Below, piece after piece: positions 16,562 to 26,876 of a stretch of DNA of 64,000 nt (the stretch's first letter is position 1; every line of letters starts with the position of its first letter). The DNA is taken from contig CAJQPY010000005.1 of assembly GCA_905480335.1 (NCBI GenBank), forward strand, positions 62,001 through 126,000. Direction: 5' to 3'. Origin of the DNA: an uncultured Ilumatobacter sp. Its GTDB lineage: Bacteria; Actinomycetota; Acidimicrobiia; Acidimicrobiales; Ilumatobacteraceae. The translations under genes and the position numbers were made by a program. The notes under the pieces are model-generated. The model saw nothing but the letters and a program-made list of their open reading frames with translations. It did not search any database and was not told where the DNA came from.

Positions 16562-18691
16562 ATGGAGCTAGGAGGTCGGTGGGTCGCAACGAAGGCCACC
16601 GACGACGTGCGCCGATTCGGAATCGGCCTTGACAGTGACGACAGCACTTGGAGCGAGATCGCCGTCCCAGGCCACTGGCAGCACGACCCGCACTTCTCTG
16701 ATAGCAACGGGCCGCTGATGTACCGCAACCGGTTCACGGCACAACCGCCAGCGGACGGTCTTCGACGCTGGATCACGTTCGACGGCATCTTCTACCAAGG
16801 TGACGCCTGGCTGGACGGCGCGTACCTAGGCGACTCCGAAGGTTACTTCTTCCCCCACACGTTCGACATCACCCAGTTGGCTCGGATCGGCGACGACCAC
16901 GTCCTCGCCGTCGAAATTGCGTGCACCCCACAGCATGGCGTCCGAACGAACATCACAGGCATCCTGCAGAACTGGATCGGGCTCCCGCACGGGTGGAATC
17001 CCGGGGGCATTTGGCGATCGGTCCGCATGTTCGACACCGGTCCGGTGCGGATCGACCAGCTCCGGGTCCTGTGTCGTGATGCCGATGAGCAGCGAGCGCA
17101 TGTCCTACTTAGCGCTGCATTCGACAGCGATGCGCAGCACGAAGTGGTCGTGGTCACCCGACGCGACGGAGAGGTTGTCGACGAGCAGCGATCGGTCGTG
17201 GCAGGTGGCCGCAACGAACTGGAGTGGTCGGTCGACATCCGCGACCCTGCGCTGTGGTGGCCGTTCGAACTCGGCGAACAACCACTGACCGAATTCACAG
17301 TCGAGGTGCTCGTCGACGGCACTCCGAGCGACAGTCGACTGCGACGGGTGGGACTCCGACAGATCCTCTGGAACGACTGGGTGTTCTCCGTAAACGGCGA
17401 GCGGCTATTCCTCCGCGGCACCAACCTGATGCCGGTAACCGTCGGATTGGGCGACACAGAGGACAGCGTGATCGAGCGCGATCTGCAGCACGTGCTCGAC
17501 CTCGGTCTGAACGCGATCCGAATGCACGGGCACATCAGTCGACGGCGTCTCTACGACCGCGCCGACGAACTCGGTCTGCTGATCCTTCAGGACTTCCCGC
17601 TCGAGCGGATCCATGCGCGCAACACTCGTCACCGAGCAGTTGCGCAGGCTGAGATGGCGGTCGAGCAACTCGGACACCATCCGTCGGTCGCGCTCTGGAC
17701 GGCTCACAACGAGCCGGCCGACACCTCGATCGTCCCGGCGACCAACTGGCGTGCGCGCTTGCGCGACGTAGCCGCACAGCAGCTCCCGACCTGGAACAAA
17801 TCCGTGCTCGACCGCTGGGTGAAGCGTGCGTTCGAGCGCAACGACCCGAGCCGAACGACGATTGCCCATTCCGGCGTGCTCCCCCACTTCCCACAACTCG
17901 ACGGGACCGACCGTCATCTCTGGTACGGGTGGCGCCAGGGCGAGGCACGCGATCTCGACCGACTGGCGAGACGCATGCCGCGGTCGGTCCGATTCGTCAG
18001 CGAGTTCGGCACTGAGAGCGTCCCGACGACAGCGCCGTTTTTGGACGAACAGTTGAAAACTAATCGGTGGCCCGACCTCGACTGGGATGACCTTGAGAAG
18101 CGGTACGGGTACCACCGCGAGCTGATTGAAAGTCAGTTCCCGCCGAGCGACTTTGCGACGTTTGACGACTGGCGTTCGACGCTGCAGGAGTATCAGTCGT
18201 ACGTGCTGCGTGTCCAGGTCGAGACCCTGCGTCGGCTGAAGTATCGACCCACTGGCGGCTTTTGTTTCTCGAGCTTGGCCGATCCAGCGCCGAACGTGTC
18301 AGCGAGCATCCTCGACCACGAACGGACACCCAAAGATGCGTACGTCACAGTGCAGGCGGCGTGCGCCGCTGTCATCATCGTGGCCGACCTCCCGCCCGAT
18401 TGGGTGAACCCGGGAGACACCTTGCATCTCGATGTGCACATCGTGAACGATCGACGCGAGCCGATCGACGACGCACGCGTCGATGTAACAGCGAACTGGG
18501 CCGGCGGTTCAGCCACTTGGGCATTCGGCGGTCCAATCGAGGCTGATGGCGTTGCGAAGATCGGCGTCGTAGCGATGACCATTCCCGACACCCTCGGCGA
18601 ACTGGCTATCGAGTTAGTTGCCATCGATACCGACGGCGCGCCGCTGGCACGCAACCGCTACACGACCGCCGTAACGCTCCCACCCGACTAA
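16562..18691 (+). CDS. Glycoside hydrolase family 2 protein
   Basis: Retaining glycosidase of the beta-galactosidase/beta-mannosidase/glucuronidase family. The 709 residues contain the N-terminal jelly-roll (VPGHWQHDPHF, with MYRNRF), an immunoglobulin-like domain, the TIM barrel with the acid/base in TAHNEP (Glu near 384) and the nucleophile in VSEFGTES (Glu near 481), and a C-terminal beta domain. There is no signal peptide, so it is cytoplasmic or its start is misjudged. ATG 16562 fits the domain start; a longer frame upstream is antisense to the AAA+ gene. No Shine-Dalgarno is close, so the mRNA may be leaderless. Substrate unknown. Confidence 0.88.
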   Translation: MELGGRWVATKATDDVRRFGIGLDSDDSTWSEIAVPGHWQHDPHFSDSNGPLMYRNRFTAQPPADGLRRWITFDGIFYQGDAWLDGAYLGDSEGYFFPHTFDITQLARIGDDHVLAVEIACTPQHGVRTNITGILQNWIGLPHGWNPGGIWRSVRMFDTGPVRIDQLRVLCRDADEQRAHVLLSAAFDSDAQHEVVVVTRRDGEVVDEQRSVVAGGRNELEWSVDIRDPALWWPFELGEQPLTEFTVEVLVDGTPSDSRLRRVGLRQILWNDWVFSVNGERLFLRGTNLMPVTVGLGDTEDSVIERDLQHVLDLGLNAIRMHGHISRRRLYDRADELGLLILQDFPLERIHARNTRHRAVAQAEMAVEQLGHHPSVALWTAHNEPADTSIVPATNWRARLRDVAAQQLPTWNKSVLDRWVKRAFERNDPSRTTIAHSGVLPHFPQLDGTDRHLWYGWRQGEARDLDRLARRMPRSVRFVSEFGTESVPTTAPFLDEQLKTNRWPDLDWDDLEKRYGYHRELIESQFPPSDFATFDDWRSTLQEYQSYVLRVQVETLRRLKYRPTGGFCFSSLADPAPNVSASILDHERTPKDAYVTVQAACAAVIIVADLPPDWVNPGDTLHLDVHIVNDRREPIDDARVDVTANWAGGSATWAFGGPIEADGVAKIGVVAMTIPDTLGELAIELVAIDTDGAPLARNRYTTAVTLPPD

Positions 18692-18732
18692 TTTCGGATT
18701 TGCCCCAGACGGACCACCGGCGATCAGTCGGC

Positions 18733-19509
18733 TCAGCGCCGAGAAAGAGCGCGACGATTTTTGGTCTTCGACTTGCGGTAGTCGGTGTTCATGATTGCGA
18801 TCGCGTCGATCGAGATTTCCTTAGGGCACGCCGAGCTGCACTCACCATGGTTCGTGCACGAGCCGAAGTGATCCTCCATAGTCTCGACCATCGCTTCGGC
18901 CCGCTTGTAGCGCTCGGCCTGACCCTGCGGCAGCAGGTTGAGGTGCGTCAGCTTTGCCGAGGTGAACAACGAGGCCGCACCGTTGGGGCACGCCGCGACA
19001 CACGCGCCGCAACCGATACATGCGGCGTTGTCCATCGCCGCATCGGACACCGGTTTCGGGATCGGGATCAGGTTGGCGTCGGGTGCACCACCGGTGGGGG
19101 CGGTGATGAATCCACCCGACTCTACGATGCGATCAAGCGGGGCACGGCTGACCATGAGGTCCTTTATGATCGGGAACGCTGTGGCGCGCCACGGCTCAAT
19201 CACGATCTCATCGCCGGAGCTGAACGTCCGCATGTGAAGCTGACAGGTCGCAGCGCCCTGCTGTGGCCCGTGCGCCTGTCCATCGATCATCAGCGAACAG
19301 GTACCGCATATGCCTTCGCGACAATCGTGGTCGAACACGATCGCCTCGCGACCTTCTTCGATCAGGCGTTCGTTCAAAATGTCAAGCATCTCAAGAAACG
19401 ACGCTTCGTCGCTGATCTGGGGAATCTGGTGAGTTTCGAAGCGGCCTTGGCCGTCGGGGCCGTCCTGGCGCCAAATCTTGAGAGTAATGTTGGTGAGGGT
19501 GTGGCTCAT
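18733..19509 (-). CDS. sdhB: Succinate dehydrogenase iron-sulfur subunit
   Basis: Carries electrons from the SdhA flavin to the quinone. The 258-residue protein has the plant-type 2Fe-2S set (CREGICGTCSLMIDG), then CIGCGACVAACPNGA and a final CTNHGECSSACP for the 4Fe-4S and 3Fe-4S clusters. ATG 19509 with AAGGAAG just ahead is chosen; the frame runs upstream to 19755 but only as an antisense shadow of sdhA. It is last in the sdhC-sdhA-sdhB operon, 70 bases after sdhA. The cysteine spacing resembles B-type (five-helix, di-haem) complexes of actinobacteria and Bacteroidetes. Confidence 0.95.
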   Translation of the reverse strand: MSHTLTNITLKIWRQDGPDGQGRFETHQIPQISDEASFLEMLDILNERLIEEGREAIVFDHDCREGICGTCSLMIDGQAHGPQQGAATCQLHMRTFSSGDEIVIEPWRATAFPIIKDLMVSRAPLDRIVESGGFITAPTGGAPDANLIPIPKPVSDAAMDNAACIGCGACVAACPNGAASLFTSAKLTHLNLLPQGQAERYKRAEAMVETMEDHFGSCTNHGECSSACPKEISIDAIAIMNTDYRKSKTKNRRALSRR

Positions 19510-19579
19510 TGAGCTTCCTTTTCGGCTACGGACGAATGTTGAGGCGCGACCTGCACGGTCGGAGAACGCTGCATGACAG

Positions 19580-21502
19580 TCACTTGTAGCTGCGAGTCGC
19601 GAACTCCACGACCTCGTACACGAGGGGTTCGCGGTTCTCGATCGGGTTGCTCGGGTCACCGCTCCATTCCCACGCGGTGACGTGTGCGAAGTCGTCGTCA
19701 TTGCGCATGGCTTCACCCTCGTCGGTCTGATGCTCACTGCGGAAGTGCCCGCCACAGCTCTCTTCGCGAATGAGTGCGTCCTTACACATCAGGATCCCAA
19801 GTTCAAAGAAATCGTCAACCCTTGCTGCTTTCTCCAGAGTTTGGTTGAGGCTCGCACCGTCACCGGTGACGCGGAGATCCTTTTTAAACTCCTCGTGCAG
19901 TGCCGGGATCTCAGCCAATGCCTTCTCCAGGCCGACCTGACTGCGGTCCATGCCGCAGTAATCCCAGATGATCTTGCCCAACTCTCGATGGAAATGGTCG
20001 GGGGTCTTGGTGCCCCCGATTTCGAGGTACCCCTGATAGCGGTCACGCGCTTCCTCTTCGGCCGCAGCGAATGCCTCGTGGGTCTCGTCAGGAATCGGTT
20101 TATTGAGCAGCTCTGAAAGGTAGGGGGCGATCGTGTACGGCAGCACGAAGTAGCCGTCGGACAGCCCCTGCATCAGCGCCGAAGCGCCGAGCCGGTTCGC
20201 GCCGTGGTCGGAGAAGTTCGCCTCGCCCGCAGCGAAGAGACCAGGGATCGTGGTTTGGAGTTCGTAGTCGACCCACAGCCCGCCCATCGTGTAGTGACTG
20301 GCCGGGTAGATACGCATCGGCATCTCGTACGGGTTCTCTCCCGTGATCCGCTCGTACATGTCGAACAGGTTTCCGTAGCGCTCCTTGATGACGTTGACTC
20401 CGAGACGATTGATGGCATCGGCGAAGTCGAGATACACGCCGTTTTTCAGCGGGCCGACACCCTGGCCGGCATCGACGGCGCGCTTGGCGGCGCGTGACGA
20501 AACGTCTCGTGGGGCAAGGTTACCGAAGCTCGGGTAGATCCGCTCGAGGTAGTAGTCACGTTCGTCCTCGGGGACGTCAGCAGCCTTGCGAGTTTCGTCA
20601 GGGTCCTTTGGGACCCAGATCCGGCCGTCGTTGCGCAGCGACTCCGACATTAGCGTCAGCTTCGACTGGAACTCGTCCGCCTGCGGAATGCAGGTCGGAT
20701 GGATCTGCGTGTACGACGGGTTTGCAAAACCGGCACCACGACGATGTGCACGCCACGCAGCAGTGGCGTTGCAGGCCATAGCATTTGTCGACAGGTAGAA
20801 GGCATTGCCATAGCCCCCGGTGGCGAGCACAACGGCATGGGCTGCGTGAGAGCGAACCTCGCCGGTCATCAGGTCTCGAGTGACGATACCGGCACAGCGA
20901 CCATCGATGTTGACTACGTCCACCATCTCGATGCGATTCCACAACTTGACGTTGCCAAGGCCGATCTGGCGCGATAATTGCTGGTAGGCCCCGAGCAGCA
21001 GCTGCTGGCCGGTCTGTCCTCGCGCGTAGAACGTGCGGCTGACCTGTGCACCGCCAAAGCTGCGGTTGTCGAGGAGGCCGCCGTATTCACGAGCGAACGG
21101 AACACCCTGGGCAACCATCTGGTCGATGATGTCCACCGACACTTCTGCAAGGCGGTGGACGTTTGCTTCGCGGCTGCGGAAATCGCCACCCTTCACGGTG
21201 TCGTAGAACAAGCGATGAATCGAGTCGCCATCACCTTGGTAGTTCTTCGCAGCGTTGATTCCGCCCTGCGCAGCAATCGAGTGGGCTCGCCGAGGGGAAT
21301 CATGGAAGGTGAAGGACTCGACTTCGTAGCCGAGTTCTCCGAAGCTCGCTGCTGCGGATGCCCCGGCAAGGCCAGTTCCGACGACGATGATCTTGAACTT
21401 GCGTTTATTCGAGGGGTTGACCAACTTCTGGTCGGCCACGTAGCTCGACCACTTGTCGGCCATCGGGCCCTCGGGCACCTTGGAGTCCAGATTGAGGGTC
21501 AT
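19580..21502 (-). CDS. sdhA: Succinate dehydrogenase flavoprotein subunit
   Basis: Oxidises succinate to fumarate in the TCA cycle. The 640 residues begin with [12 protein letters not shown], followed by the FAD-binding [12 protein letters not shown], the [12 protein letters not shown] segment with the flavin-linking His, and the active-site stretch ending [12 protein letters not shown], which corresponds to the catalytic Arg region. The substrate-binding [18 protein letters not shown] motif is also present. ATG 21502 overlaps the sdhC stop (ATGA), so the upstream part of the open frame is discarded. This is the long SdhA form usual with five-helix SdhC. Confidence 0.95.
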   Translation of the reverse strand: MTLNLDSKVPEGPMADKWSSYVADQKLVNPSNKRKFKIIVVGTGLAGASAAASFGELGYEVESFTFHDSPRRAHSIAAQGGINAAKNYQGDGDSIHRLFYDTVKGGDFRSREANVHRLAEVSVDIIDQMVAQGVPFAREYGGLLDNRSFGGAQVSRTFYARGQTGQQLLLGAYQQLSRQIGLGNVKLWNRIEMVDVVNIDGRCAGIVTRDLMTGEVRSHAAHAVVLATGGYGNAFYLSTNAMACNATAAWRAHRRGAGFANPSYTQIHPTCIPQADEFQSKLTLMSESLRNDGRIWVPKDPDETRKAADVPEDERDYYLERIYPSFGNLAPRDVSSRAAKRAVDAGQGVGPLKNGVYLDFADAINRLGVNVIKERYGNLFDMYERITGENPYEMPMRIYPASHYTMGGLWVDYELQTTIPGLFAAGEANFSDHGANRLGASALMQGLSDGYFVLPYTIAPYLSELLNKPIPDETHEAFAAAEEEARDRYQGYLEIGGTKTPDHFHRELGKIIWDYCGMDRSQVGLEKALAEIPALHEEFKKDLRVTGDGASLNQTLEKAARVDDFFELGILMCKDALIREESCGGHFRSEHQTDEGEAMRNDDDFAHVTAWEWSGDPSNPIENREPLVYEVVEFATRSYK

Positions 21503-22314
21503 TCGTTTTCCTCTCCGACAGGGTGGGTGACCGCAGCCGGGTCGTACTCGACGACTCCGGCCATTACGGCGACAGGGAACGAGACGTTGCCCGCAACGAT
21601 CAACGCCGCTGACCCGACGGCGATGTATCGACGCCACGCGTTGAATCGGGGGTTATTCCAGCCGAGCGACTGGAACAGCGACCAAACTCCATGGAACAAA
21701 TGGATGCCGAGCGCAATGTTCCCGACGATGTACAGCATGGCCACTGGGATCCGAGACAGCGACTGATCGATGTTGTAGTAGGCCGCCCCGACGACGTGAT
21801 CTGGAAGCACGAACCCCCACGTCAGGTCAGCGAGATGCCAAACAAGGAAGATGGCGACGATCGAACCTGTCCAACGCATGGAGCGGCTGGCAAAGTTGGC
21901 GATCTGGTAGTCACGCGCTGACTGGTACTTCACGGCTCGGGCATGCCGATTGATGCTCGTGAGCCCGATGGCGGCATGGATGTGCAGAGCCACCGCTGCG
22001 ATCAGGACCAGTCGCAAACCCCAGAGCAGGTATGTACGCGGCAGCAGCGGCACGGCGAGTTCACGAAGGAACTCGCCGTAGATGTCGATGTCGTAGGCGC
22101 GTTCTCCGTCGCTCTCGGTGACTACGCCGAGGTACATCTTCAGGTTTCCGATCATGTGCGTGATGACGAAACCGAGACCGATCAGCCCCGTGATCGCCAT
22201 GACGTACTTTTTTCCCACGGCCGTGGAATAGAGGTCAAAAACGAACGGTTTCTTCTTCGCCGGCGCCTTAACGGCGGTGCCCGTGACCGGGCCTCGGCTT
22301 AACGTCTCTGTCAT
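21499..22314 (-). CDS. sdhC: Succinate dehydrogenase cytochrome b subunit (single five-helix type)
   Basis: Membrane anchor and quinone site of succinate dehydrogenase. The 271-residue protein starts at ATG 22314 (MTETLSRG) and has five predicted membrane helices. Histidines in the helices (for example [29 protein letters not shown] and GIHLFHGVW) are likely ligands for two haems b. A single fused anchor with no separate sdhD is the type B arrangement. The 284 bases upstream are shared with the divergent hppA; within them CTCATC and GATGAG form a six-base inverted repeat around 22440-22455. Confidence 0.92.
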   Translation of the reverse strand: MTETLSRGPVTGTAVKAPAKKKPFVFDLYSTAVGKKYVMAITGLIGLGFVITHMIGNLKMYLGVVTESDGERAYDIDIYGEFLRELAVPLLPRTYLLWGLRLVLIAAVALHIHAAIGLTSINRHARAVKYQSARDYQIANFASRSMRWTGSIVAIFLVWHLADLTWGFVLPDHVVGAAYYNIDQSLSRIPVAMLYIVGNIALGIHLFHGVWSLFQSLGWNNPRFNAWRRYIAVGSAALIVAGNVSFPVAVMAGVVEYDPAAVTHPVGEENE

Positions 22315-22598
22315 ATGGGGACGAACATACTCGCCCGTCCGCGTGGCGAGCCCAATCCATCGCAAGGTTGCAACAGGTTGGGCTGTGACGTTTGGCGTGG
22401 TTGGCGAGGGGCTGAACGCTGCGACCGACCAGCCAACTCATCGTTTACTGTGATGAGAGGAACAGTGCGGTTGCCCCAATTTCTTCGTAGCCTCCCCGAC
22501 CGGCCATCATGGTCTGGTCGTCGGGAGGAAGCCCGTTCGACCTCACTCATCGATGCGAACCACGCGTCGACCGATTAACGCCCAGGAGGCACCACCCC

Positions 22599-24698
22599 GT
22601 GGACGTCGTTCCCTATCTCGCATTGATCTCTGCTGTCGCAGCACTCGGTCTTGCGTTCTTTTACTACAAGGCAGTCGAGAAGGAGTCGCCCGGCAACGAG
22701 CGCATGGTCTTCTTAATGACCGAGATCCAGAAGGGTGCCCGAGCCTTTCTGCAAGCCGAATACAAATGGGTCAGCATCTTCGCGATTGCAATGGCGATTC
22801 TGCTCGCCGTCGTCATTGCTCCGCTAGCCGCAGTCACTTACATCCTCGGCGCAGTGTTGTCATCAGCCGCCGGTTACGCCGGCATGACAGTGGCAACCAT
22901 GGCCAACGCCCGCACGACCGAGGCGGCGAAGGAAGGTCCCGGCAAGGCGCTGCCTATTGCTTTCCGCGGCGGAGCGGTGATGGGTTTCTCCGTGGCTGGC
23001 CTCGCATTGCTTGGCCTCATGTCCACCTACATCGTCTTCGTAGTCCTGCTTGAGGTGGATCAAGCATTCGAGATCGTCACCGCCTACGGCCTAGGCGCAT
23101 CGACTATCGCTCTGTTCTCCCGCGTCGGCGGCGGCATCTACACCAAAGCCGCTGACGTCGGTGCCGACCTCGTCGGCAAAGTCGAAGCCGGCATCCCTGA
23201 GGATGATCCACGCAACCCAGCCACGATCGCTGACAACGTCGGCGACAACGTCGGCGACGTCGCAGGCATGGGTGCCGACCTCTTCGAGTCGTACGCCGGA
23301 TCGATCATCGCGCCGATTTCACTGGTCGCCTTTGCCGGAGCAATCACTGCCGAGCAGTCGGGCAACGCTGGCATTCTGCCGTTCTTCGCCTTTCCGATGT
23401 TCGTTGCTTTCATCGGTATGGTCGCCTCAATCATTGGCTCGTTCCTCGTCAAGGGCGGCGACTCGACCGACTCTAAGGCCCTCAGCAAGGCACTCCACCT
23501 GGGAACCAACGTCGCCATGGGCATCACAGTGGTCGGTGTCGTTGCTGGCTCGTTCTGGATCTTTGGTGGCGACGAATTCACCGAGGACAAGCCGTGGGGT
23601 CTCGCTGTCTCGGTGATTGGGGGTTTGATCGTCGGTTGGGCACTCGGCAAGACCGCCGAGTACTACACGTCGGACCACTTCAGTCCGGTCAAGAAGATCG
23701 CAGTACAGACCGAAACTGGTCCTGCGACGACGGTGCTCAAAGGCATCAGCACCGGCATGGTGTCAGTGGCGGCTTCGGTCGCGCTCATCTTGATCGGCGT
23801 CGGCGTCGCGTACTGGGGCGGCCAGCAGGCACTGGGTGACGAGGGCATCGGTGGTCTCTACGGCATCGCAGTCGCAGCAATCGGCATGCTCGCCACCACG
23901 GGCGTCGTCGTGTCCGTCGATGCCTACGGTCCGATCGCTGACAACGCGGGTGGTATCGCCGAGATGGCTGAGCTTGACCCGTCCGTCCGTGAAGTAACCG
24001 ACGCACTCGACTCACTCGGCAACACCACGGCCGCCATCGCCAAGGGATTCGCTGTGGGCTCCGCAGCGCTCACCGCACTCGCACTGTTCAAGAGCTTCGA
24101 GTTCGCCGTTGCCACCGCATCGAATGGCGAACAGAGCCTCCAATTGAACATCGGCGAGATTGACGTGTTCATAGGCTTGTTCATCGGCGCCGCATTGCCC
24201 TTCCTGTTCGCGGCCCTCACAATCGACGCAGTCGGTCGGGCCGCAGCACAGATGATTGAGGAAGTACGTCGTCAGTTCCGAGAAATTCCTGGCTTGCGTG
24301 AAGGCAAGCCGGGGGTACATCCCGACTCGGCGCGTTGCGTTGCGATCTCGACCGACGCCTCGCTCAAGGAGATGATCCTGCCGGGCGCACTCGCCGTGGT
24401 AGTACCGCTTGTCACCGGATTCATCAGTGTCAACGCCCTCGGCGGCCTGCTCGCCGGTGCCCTTGTCACCGGGTTCGCACTCGCCATCTTCATGGCGAAT
24501 GCCGGTGGTGCGTGGGACAACGCCAAGAAGTTCATTGAGACGGGCCAGCACGGCGGGAAGGGCTCCGATTCACATAAGGCGGCCGTTGTCGGTGACACCG
24601 TCGGGGACCCGTTCAAAGACACGTCGGGCCCGGCGATGAACATTCTCATTAAGGTAATGACCATCGTGAGCCTCGTCTTCGCCTCGGCGTTCGTCTGA
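22599..24698 (+). CDS. hppA: Membrane-bound pyrophosphatase, ion-translocating
   Basis: Couples pyrophosphate hydrolysis to H+ or Na+ pumping across the membrane. The 699 residues have about 16 membrane segments and the hallmark DVGADLVGKVEAGIPEDDPRN loop, DNVGDNVGDVAGMGADLFES, and DAYGPIADNAGGIAEM, which supply the Mg-pyrophosphate ligands. In GNTTAAIAKGFAVGSAALT the residue that is Lys in K+-independent enzymes is Ala, so this is likely K+-dependent; whether it moves H+ or Na+ I cannot say. Start GTG 22599 is set by AGGAGG at 22584-22589; the open frame extends 90 bases further upstream but without a ribosome site. Confidence 0.95.
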   Translation: MDVVPYLALISAVAALGLAFFYYKAVEKESPGNERMVFLMTEIQKGARAFLQAEYKWVSIFAIAMAILLAVVIAPLAAVTYILGAVLSSAAGYAGMTVATMANARTTEAAKEGPGKALPIAFRGGAVMGFSVAGLALLGLMSTYIVFVVLLEVDQAFEIVTAYGLGASTIALFSRVGGGIYTKAADVGADLVGKVEAGIPEDDPRNPATIADNVGDNVGDVAGMGADLFESYAGSIIAPISLVAFAGAITAEQSGNAGILPFFAFPMFVAFIGMVASIIGSFLVKGGDSTDSKALSKALHLGTNVAMGITVVGVVAGSFWIFGGDEFTEDKPWGLAVSVIGGLIVGWALGKTAEYYTSDHFSPVKKIAVQTETGPATTVLKGISTGMVSVAASVALILIGVGVAYWGGQQALGDEGIGGLYGIAVAAIGMLATTGVVVSVDAYGPIADNAGGIAEMAELDPSVREVTDALDSLGNTTAAIAKGFAVGSAALTALALFKSFEFAVATASNGEQSLQLNIGEIDVFIGLFIGAALPFLFAALTIDAVGRAAAQMIEEVRRQFREIPGLREGKPGVHPDSARCVAISTDASLKEMILPGALAVVVPLVTGFISVNALGGLLAGALVTGFALAIFMANAGGAWDNAKKFIETGQHGGKGSDSHKAAVVGDTVGDPFKDTSGPAMNILIKVMTIVSLVFASAFV

Positions 24699-24791
24699 TC
24701 ATCGACTGACATCACCATCCCTCAGCGAAGTGTGAGCTCTCCGTTCGAGGTTTCGTGGCCGAGGGCTCGCACTACGCTATTTTCGGGGAGG

Positions 24792-25592
24792 TCAACCGGC
24801 CTCGGCGACGAAGTCGATGAGTTGTTCGACGGCGCCGATGAGTTCGGGTTGCAGGTCGGCGAATGTGTTCACGCATTTGCGGAGCTTCGGCCAGAAACCA
24901 TCGAAGGGCACTCCGAGCGCCGCACACATCCCGTTCTTCCACGGCACCTCAGGGTCGTACGGAATGTCAGGCCAGTCATCGAGACCGACAGCCTTCGGCC
25001 GGATTCCCGCCCACACGTCGACGAACGGATGGCCGGTGATCAAAACATTTGCGTCGTCGACCGTCGCGGCGATCCTGCTCTCCTTCGATCCCCGGACGAG
25101 GTGATCGAGAAGTACCCCGAGTCGACGGTTAGGTGATGGCTCGAACTCGGCAACAGCAACCGCAAGGTCGTCCGCTCCGTGCAGCGGCTCGACCACGATT
25201 CCAAGTTCGCGCAGATCATCACCCCAGACGTGCTCAAGTAATTCGGCATCGTGCTTGCCCTCGACCCAGATCCGGCTCGCCCGAGCGACCTTGGCGCGCC
25301 CATCACCCGCGATCGAGCCCGACGCTGTGATCCGATGGGTTGCCGTCGCTGCCGCCTTCGGGCGGACGAGGGTCACCGGGCGCCCCCCGATAAGGAATCC
25401 ACCGGGTTTCCAACCGAAGTGGCGAACGTAGTCGTGGCGGTCCTGCAGAGTGACACCTTCTGCGCTCCACCGCACGACGGCGCCGGTGAAGTGACTCGAT
25501 CGGTCCTCGACCAGCATTCCCATCTCAACGACGAGGTCGGGGTAGCTCGGACCGCGTCGCTGCTGTTCGAAGTCGTCAAGAATGTCGTTCAT
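24792..25592 (-). CDS. DUF3097 family protein
   Basis: Conserved actinobacterial protein of unknown function, 266 residues. Recognisable features are the VVRWSAEGVTLQDRHDYVRHF region near residues 40-60, the RIWVEGKHDAELLEHVWGDDLR segment, which resembles the start of a Toprim-like fold (Glu in VEGKHDAE), and a C-terminal GHPFVDVWAGIRPKAVGL followed by WPDIPYDPEVPWKNG. The Toprim resemblance suggests nucleic-acid work, but that is inference. ATG 25592. It converges with hppA, 93 bases away, with no clear terminator in the gap. Confidence 0.85.
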   Translation of the reverse strand: MNDILDDFEQQRRGPSYPDLVVEMGMLVEDRSSHFTGAVVRWSAEGVTLQDRHDYVRHFGWKPGGFLIGGRPVTLVRPKAAATATHRITASGSIAGDGRAKVARASRIWVEGKHDAELLEHVWGDDLRELGIVVEPLHGADDLAVAVAEFEPSPNRRLGVLLDHLVRGSKESRIAATVDDANVLITGHPFVDVWAGIRPKAVGLDDWPDIPYDPEVPWKNGMCAALGVPFDGFWPKLRKCVNTFADLQPELIGAVEQLIDFVAEAG

Positions 25593-25681
25593 GATTCAGA
25601 CCGAAGTCGGTTGGGAACCGGCGGCCAACGTCGAGTGTGGCACGCGAGACGGCAACCGTCGCGGCACGGCCACAGCGTTGG

Positions 25682-26365
25682 TCAACGACGACGACACCAG
25701 CCCGAGGGCGTGATCACGAGGTCGAGGATCGTGTCGTTCGGGAAGGAAAACGGGGCACGCAGCCCGGTGTGTGCCGGAGCGACCGGCACCGGGATAGGCC
25801 CCATTGCAGACGAACTCCCGACCGTCTGCCACCGGTGCCAGCGCTGGGCGGGCACCTCGGCGAGCTCGATCGTCGGCTCGCCGAGGACCTCGATCGCCCC
25901 GTGGACGACACCTGTCTGCTCGTAACCGTCCTCGATCGCAGACGGGACGGACTCTGCGTACCATTCGAGGTCAAACGCGATCGGTGTCGGAATGCCATAG
26001 GCCCGTCCGAGGGCGTCGTCGGCGTCGTCGAGTGCCGAAGCATACGTTTCGCTGCCGATCGACCACTGTTCCATGGGCGCATCACGAAAGTGCTCGGCCC
26101 ACATCGCCTCACCTTTGATGATGAACGGGTCGGCGCGCACAGGAACGCCGAAGTCGGTGACGTGCAACAGCGGCCGCCCCCTGCGCGCAAGCGCTGCCCA
26201 ATACCATGCGATCGCGCCGACGATCCGGTGGCCCGAGATCACCCCGAGCGTTGCACCAGGGCTCCACGCGGCGAACACCCACTCCTCGACGGCATCTTCA
26301 TGACGTGTGTCGCTCCACGCGCTTTGGCTTGCCAGCTGAGCAGCATCGACGCCATTCCTTCTCAC
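25682..26365 (-). CDS. Hypothetical protein
   Basis: I do not recognise this family. With GTG 26365 as start it has 227 residues. Visible features are an N-terminal stretch rich in acidic residues, a small hydrophobic core (HRIVGAIAWYWAALARR), FDLEWYAES in the middle, and a C-terminal part with IELAEVPAQRWHRW and RAPFSFPNDT. No membrane segment or catalytic motif stands out. The start is uncertain: the frame is open to 26467, but this would overlap the divergent SCP2-protein gene, whose GTG is at 26386. Only 20 bases separate the two chosen starts, so the promoters must overlap the coding regions or the true start is internal. Confidence 0.6.
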   Translation of the reverse strand: MRRNGVDAAQLASQSAWSDTRHEDAVEEWVFAAWSPGATLGVISGHRIVGAIAWYWAALARRGRPLLHVTDFGVPVRADPFIIKGEAMWAEHFRDAPMEQWSIGSETYASALDDADDALGRAYGIPTPIAFDLEWYAESVPSAIEDGYEQTGVVHGAIEVLGEPTIELAEVPAQRWHRWQTVGSSSAMGPIPVPVAPAHTGLRAPFSFPNDTILDLVITPSGWCRRR

Positions 26366-26385
26366 GATCAGGCAGACTACGGAAC

Positions 26386-26823
26386 GTGTCGGACAACTCA
26401 GCATACGACGGCGAGCCCACCGCCACTGGACGGCTTCGCTACTTGAGTCTCGAATGGATCGCAGCACTCTCTGCAGAGGTAGCGGCGAGCGAAAGCATGG
26501 GCGAAATCGCCCAGCACCACACAGTCGGAGTCACGCAGATCATCAGCGGCGGCCCTGAGGGCGACGTCGCCTATCACCTGCGCGTGTCCGAAGGTGACGC
26601 ATCCTTTGGTGCCGGGCCAGCCGATCCTGAGGACGTGAAAATGGAACAGGACTGGCAGACCGCTGTCGATGTTGCAACCGGTGAGCTCAACGCACAGGAG
26701 GCATTCATCGGTGGCAGGATCCGGCTATTCGGTGACCAGCAGAAGCTGCTCGAGTCCCAGCCTGTATTCGGCGCTCTCGACGCTGTGTTCGCCAGCGTTC
26801 GCAATCGGACCGACTATCGCTGA
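26386..26823 (+). CDS. SCP2 sterol-binding domain protein
   Basis: Small soluble protein (145 residues) with an SCP2-like lipid-binding fold. The typical pattern is seen in YHLRVSEGDASFGAG, then DWQTAVDVATGELNAQEAF, and GGRIRLFGDQQKLLES, matching the family pattern of a beta strand, a helix that includes G-E-L-N-A-Q-E-A-F, and a final strand-helix. Proteins of this kind bind fatty acyl or sterol-like ligands; the ligand is unknown. Start GTG 26386. The stop is 53 bases before the Fpg/Nei gene on the same strand. Confidence 0.8.
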   Translation: MSDNSAYDGEPTATGRLRYLSLEWIAALSAEVAASESMGEIAQHHTVGVTQIISGGPEGDVAYHLRVSEGDASFGAGPADPEDVKMEQDWQTAVDVATGELNAQEAFIGGRIRLFGDQQKLLESQPVFGALDAVFASVRNRTDYR

Positions 26824-26876
26824 CTCTCACGGGATGTGCGGAGGCCTCGCTGACCCGCTCGGCTACGTTTCAGAGT

